Positions 62,545 to 64,000 of a stretch of 64,000 nt of DNA are shown one piece after another. Source of the DNA: a virus; IMG/VR virus record IMGVR_UViG_3300042303_000421, positions 1 through 64,000 of that record, one strand, 5' to 3'. Every line of letters begins with the position of its first letter. Positions within the stretch are counted from its first letter, which is position 1. The translations under genes were made by a program, and so were the position numbers. Below the pieces are notes generated by a model. It was not told the origin of the DNA. It made no database searches and was given only the letters and a program-made list of their open reading frames with translations.

Positions 62545-62710
62545 TCAATTTTTCTTTATGTTCTTTAATTTTTTGTTCTAACAATTCTAAATCAAATTGT
62601 ATTGGTCCATATTCACCCCAAGAATCATCAAATATTACAAAATTATTTTCTAATTTTAAATATGCTATTCTCTCCCATTGTGCAGAACCTTCAAAAACTT
62701 TAGTTGTCAT
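62522..62710 (-). CDS. Hypothetical small protein, 62 aa
   Basis: 62 residues: beta-like N-terminus (QWERIAYLKLENNFVIFDDSWGEYGP) and a helical charged C-terminus. It lies between a phosphoesterase and thyX in the same operon. No family recognised. Confidence 0.6.
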   Translation of the reverse strand: MTTKVFEGSAQWERIAYLKLENNFVIFDDSWGEYGPIQFDLELLEQKIKEHKEKLNESRINK

Positions 62711-62712
62711 AA

Positions 62713-63507
62713 TTATCTTCCTTTAAATTCTGGATATAAAGTTTTACCATCATCTGATTGCCAAACTTCTTTAGTATCTACATCCATTATTGTTACAAAT
62801 CCATTCCAACCACCACCAGTATCTAAATTCCAGATATTAGCAGCTTTCATAGGTTTATCTTCTTTCCAAAATTGTGTAGAAGTATGACCTATAAATACTT
62901 CACTAAAATTATCAGACATTTTAAATGATGGTTTTTTTTCTAACATTCCATTTCCCATTGATTCCCAAGATAAAGCTTGTGACCATAAATCTCTATCCCA
63001 CATTAATACATCTTCATTATTATGTATAGGATCTTCAATACTAAAATGTCTATTAAATCCGCCATGTACAAATAATCTGTTTTGATTATCAACATAATGT
63101 GATAATTGAGATTGAAAAAATATTTTATGTGTAATAGGTAAATGTGCAGAAGTTAGTCTAACTCTAGCGTGACCAGTTGAATAATCATATAAAAAGAAAT
63201 CTTCTTTACTAATTAAATTTTTAATATATGATTCGCCTGTAGCTTTAGCACCTTGTTGCCATTGTGCAGGATGTGTACCACGCATTATCCAATATAACCA
63301 CCAATCATCATGATTACCACGAATAGGAATTAAATTTTTTATTTTAAGTAATTCTTCAACTACTTCATAACTTTGACTATGACCATCTACAACATCTCCA
63401 AGAGATATTAATGTATCATTATCATAATCAAAATTACATCGTTCTAAGGTTTGTTTAAAGCCTTTAAAATTGCCGTGCAAATCACCAACCACTAATGTTC
63501 TACTCAT
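62713..63507 (-). CDS. Calcineurin-like metallophosphoesterase (PP1/PPP-like)
   Basis: 264 residues with the complete motif set: GDLHGN (8-13), GDVVDG (about 37-42), GNHDDW (about 69-74), HGGF and GHTS. This layout resembles phage-lambda-type protein phosphatases and diadenosine tetraphosphatases. The substrate cannot be told from sequence. ATGA overlap with the upstream phosphoesterase suggests a functional pair. Confidence 0.85.
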   Translation of the reverse strand: MSRTLVVGDLHGNFKGFKQTLERCNFDYDNDTLISLGDVVDGHSQSYEVVEELLKIKNLIPIRGNHDDWWLYWIMRGTHPAQWQQGAKATGESYIKNLISKEDFFLYDYSTGHARVRLTSAHLPITHKIFFQSQLSHYVDNQNRLFVHGGFNRHFSIEDPIHNNEDVLMWDRDLWSQALSWESMGNGMLEKKPSFKMSDNFSEVFIGHTSTQFWKEDKPMKAANIWNLDTGGGWNGFVTIMDVDTKEVWQSDDGKTLYPEFKGR

Positions 63508-63992
63508 AATAATTCTTCTAATAATTTTGGTTTATAATCTATAACTTCAGCAGACACGTTAATATAACGTTTATCTGGTAAAGTATTTTCATGTACATGA
63601 CCGTGAATATTAATATTAAATCTATATTCTAATTCACAAGGATGAATAGGAGCATGACTTAATATAATATTACCATATTGTTTATGTTTTAAATATTTCA
63701 TTGCTGCAACATTATTAACATATTTTAATAATTCTGGTACATGTTGAGGTTCATCATGATTACCAAGAATAACTTTTTTAATACCATTTAATTCATTTAA
63801 CCAATAATATTGTGTAGCTTTTTCCATAGTGATGTCACCTAATATATAAGTGACATCTTTTTTACTAACTATAGAATTCCATTGCTTTACAATATGTTTA
63901 TTCATTTTTTCTTCATCTTTAAATCCACGTCTTATAGCCATATTTCTATGTCCAAAATGTGGATCTGAATAATATCTAACTACTGATGACAT
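63504..63992 (-). CDS. Calcineurin-like metallophosphoesterase (small, YfcE-like)
   Basis: 162 residues with DPHFGH, YILGDI, GNHDEP, SHAPIHP and NIHGHVH, the canonical dimetal phosphoesterase ligands in order. This small type occurs in many phages; the substrate is unknown. It is the first gene of the leftward operon seen here; its promoter lies beyond the window. Confidence 0.85.
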   Translation of the reverse strand: MSSVVRYYSDPHFGHRNMAIRRGFKDEEKMNKHIVKQWNSIVSKKDVTYILGDITMEKATQYYWLNELNGIKKVILGNHDEPQHVPELLKYVNNVAAMKYLKHKQYGNIILSHAPIHPCELEYRFNINIHGHVHENTLPDKRYINVSAEVIDYKPKLLEELL

Positions 63993-64000
63993 TTTGTTCA

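Overview
The window is a 64 kb piece of a tailed-phage genome of the crAss-like (Crassvirales) type infecting a Bacteroidota host, probably a flavobacterium-like cell. Evidence: very AT-rich DNA; at least seven rightward promoters of the Bacteroidota sigma type (TTG or TTAGG, about 20 nt, then TAnnTTTG); almost no strong Shine-Dalgarno sequences; standard genetic code (TAA, TAG and TGA all used as stops); and the characteristic crAss-like order of large terminase, portal, acidic scaffold-like protein, HK97-type capsid protein, ring proteins, a 1357-residue muzzle/stabilisation protein, then several giant virion proteins including an RNA polymerase with a DFDVD metal-binding loop.

Layout. 1-4.2 kb is transcribed leftward: small membrane, lipoprotein and unknown genes, one tRNA-Glu, and long gene-free stretches full of inverted repeats that look like structured RNAs. 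4.2-4.7 kb is the divergent control region with a promoter and a folded leader of about 300 nt. 4.7-14.2 kb holds a T5orf172-type protein, many small tightly packed unknown genes, a PhoH-like ATPase, a winged-helix-like protein, a GroES/GroEL pair, a GIY-YIG endonuclease and the large terminase. 14.2-22.2 kb holds portal, scaffold-like, capsid and head proteins. 22.2-29.4 kb is the fibre/adhesin region, with a visibly less AT-rich core. 29.4-31.4 kb is the lysis cassette (membrane protein, membrane/coiled-coil protein, amidase, candidate unimolecular spanin). 31.5-38.5 kb holds a 3'-5' exonuclease-like gene, ring proteins and the muzzle. 38.6 kb is a second GIY-YIG gene. 39.6-61.3 kb encodes five large virion/ejection proteins (558, 617, 1517, 2660 and 1841 residues). 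A 15-bp-stem bidirectional terminator at 61.3 kb separates this from a leftward operon (61.3-64 kb): two metallophosphoesterases, ThyX, small unknown genes and a 32-residue Cys/His-rich miniprotein.

How it may work. The 2660-residue protein resembles the virion RNA polymerase of crAss-like phages, ejected to transcribe early genes. Here its C-terminus carries three further domains resembling a macro domain, a SLOG/Moco-carrier-type domain and DUF4326, families predicted to act in NAD/ADP-ribose/nucleotide metabolism and conflict. Structural genes instead have host-type promoters. Three of these share a 15-mer placed exactly 50 bp upstream of the -33 box, suggesting a shared regulator. Three terminators inside the structural region are followed closely by genes with no visible promoter, suggesting attenuation or antitermination.
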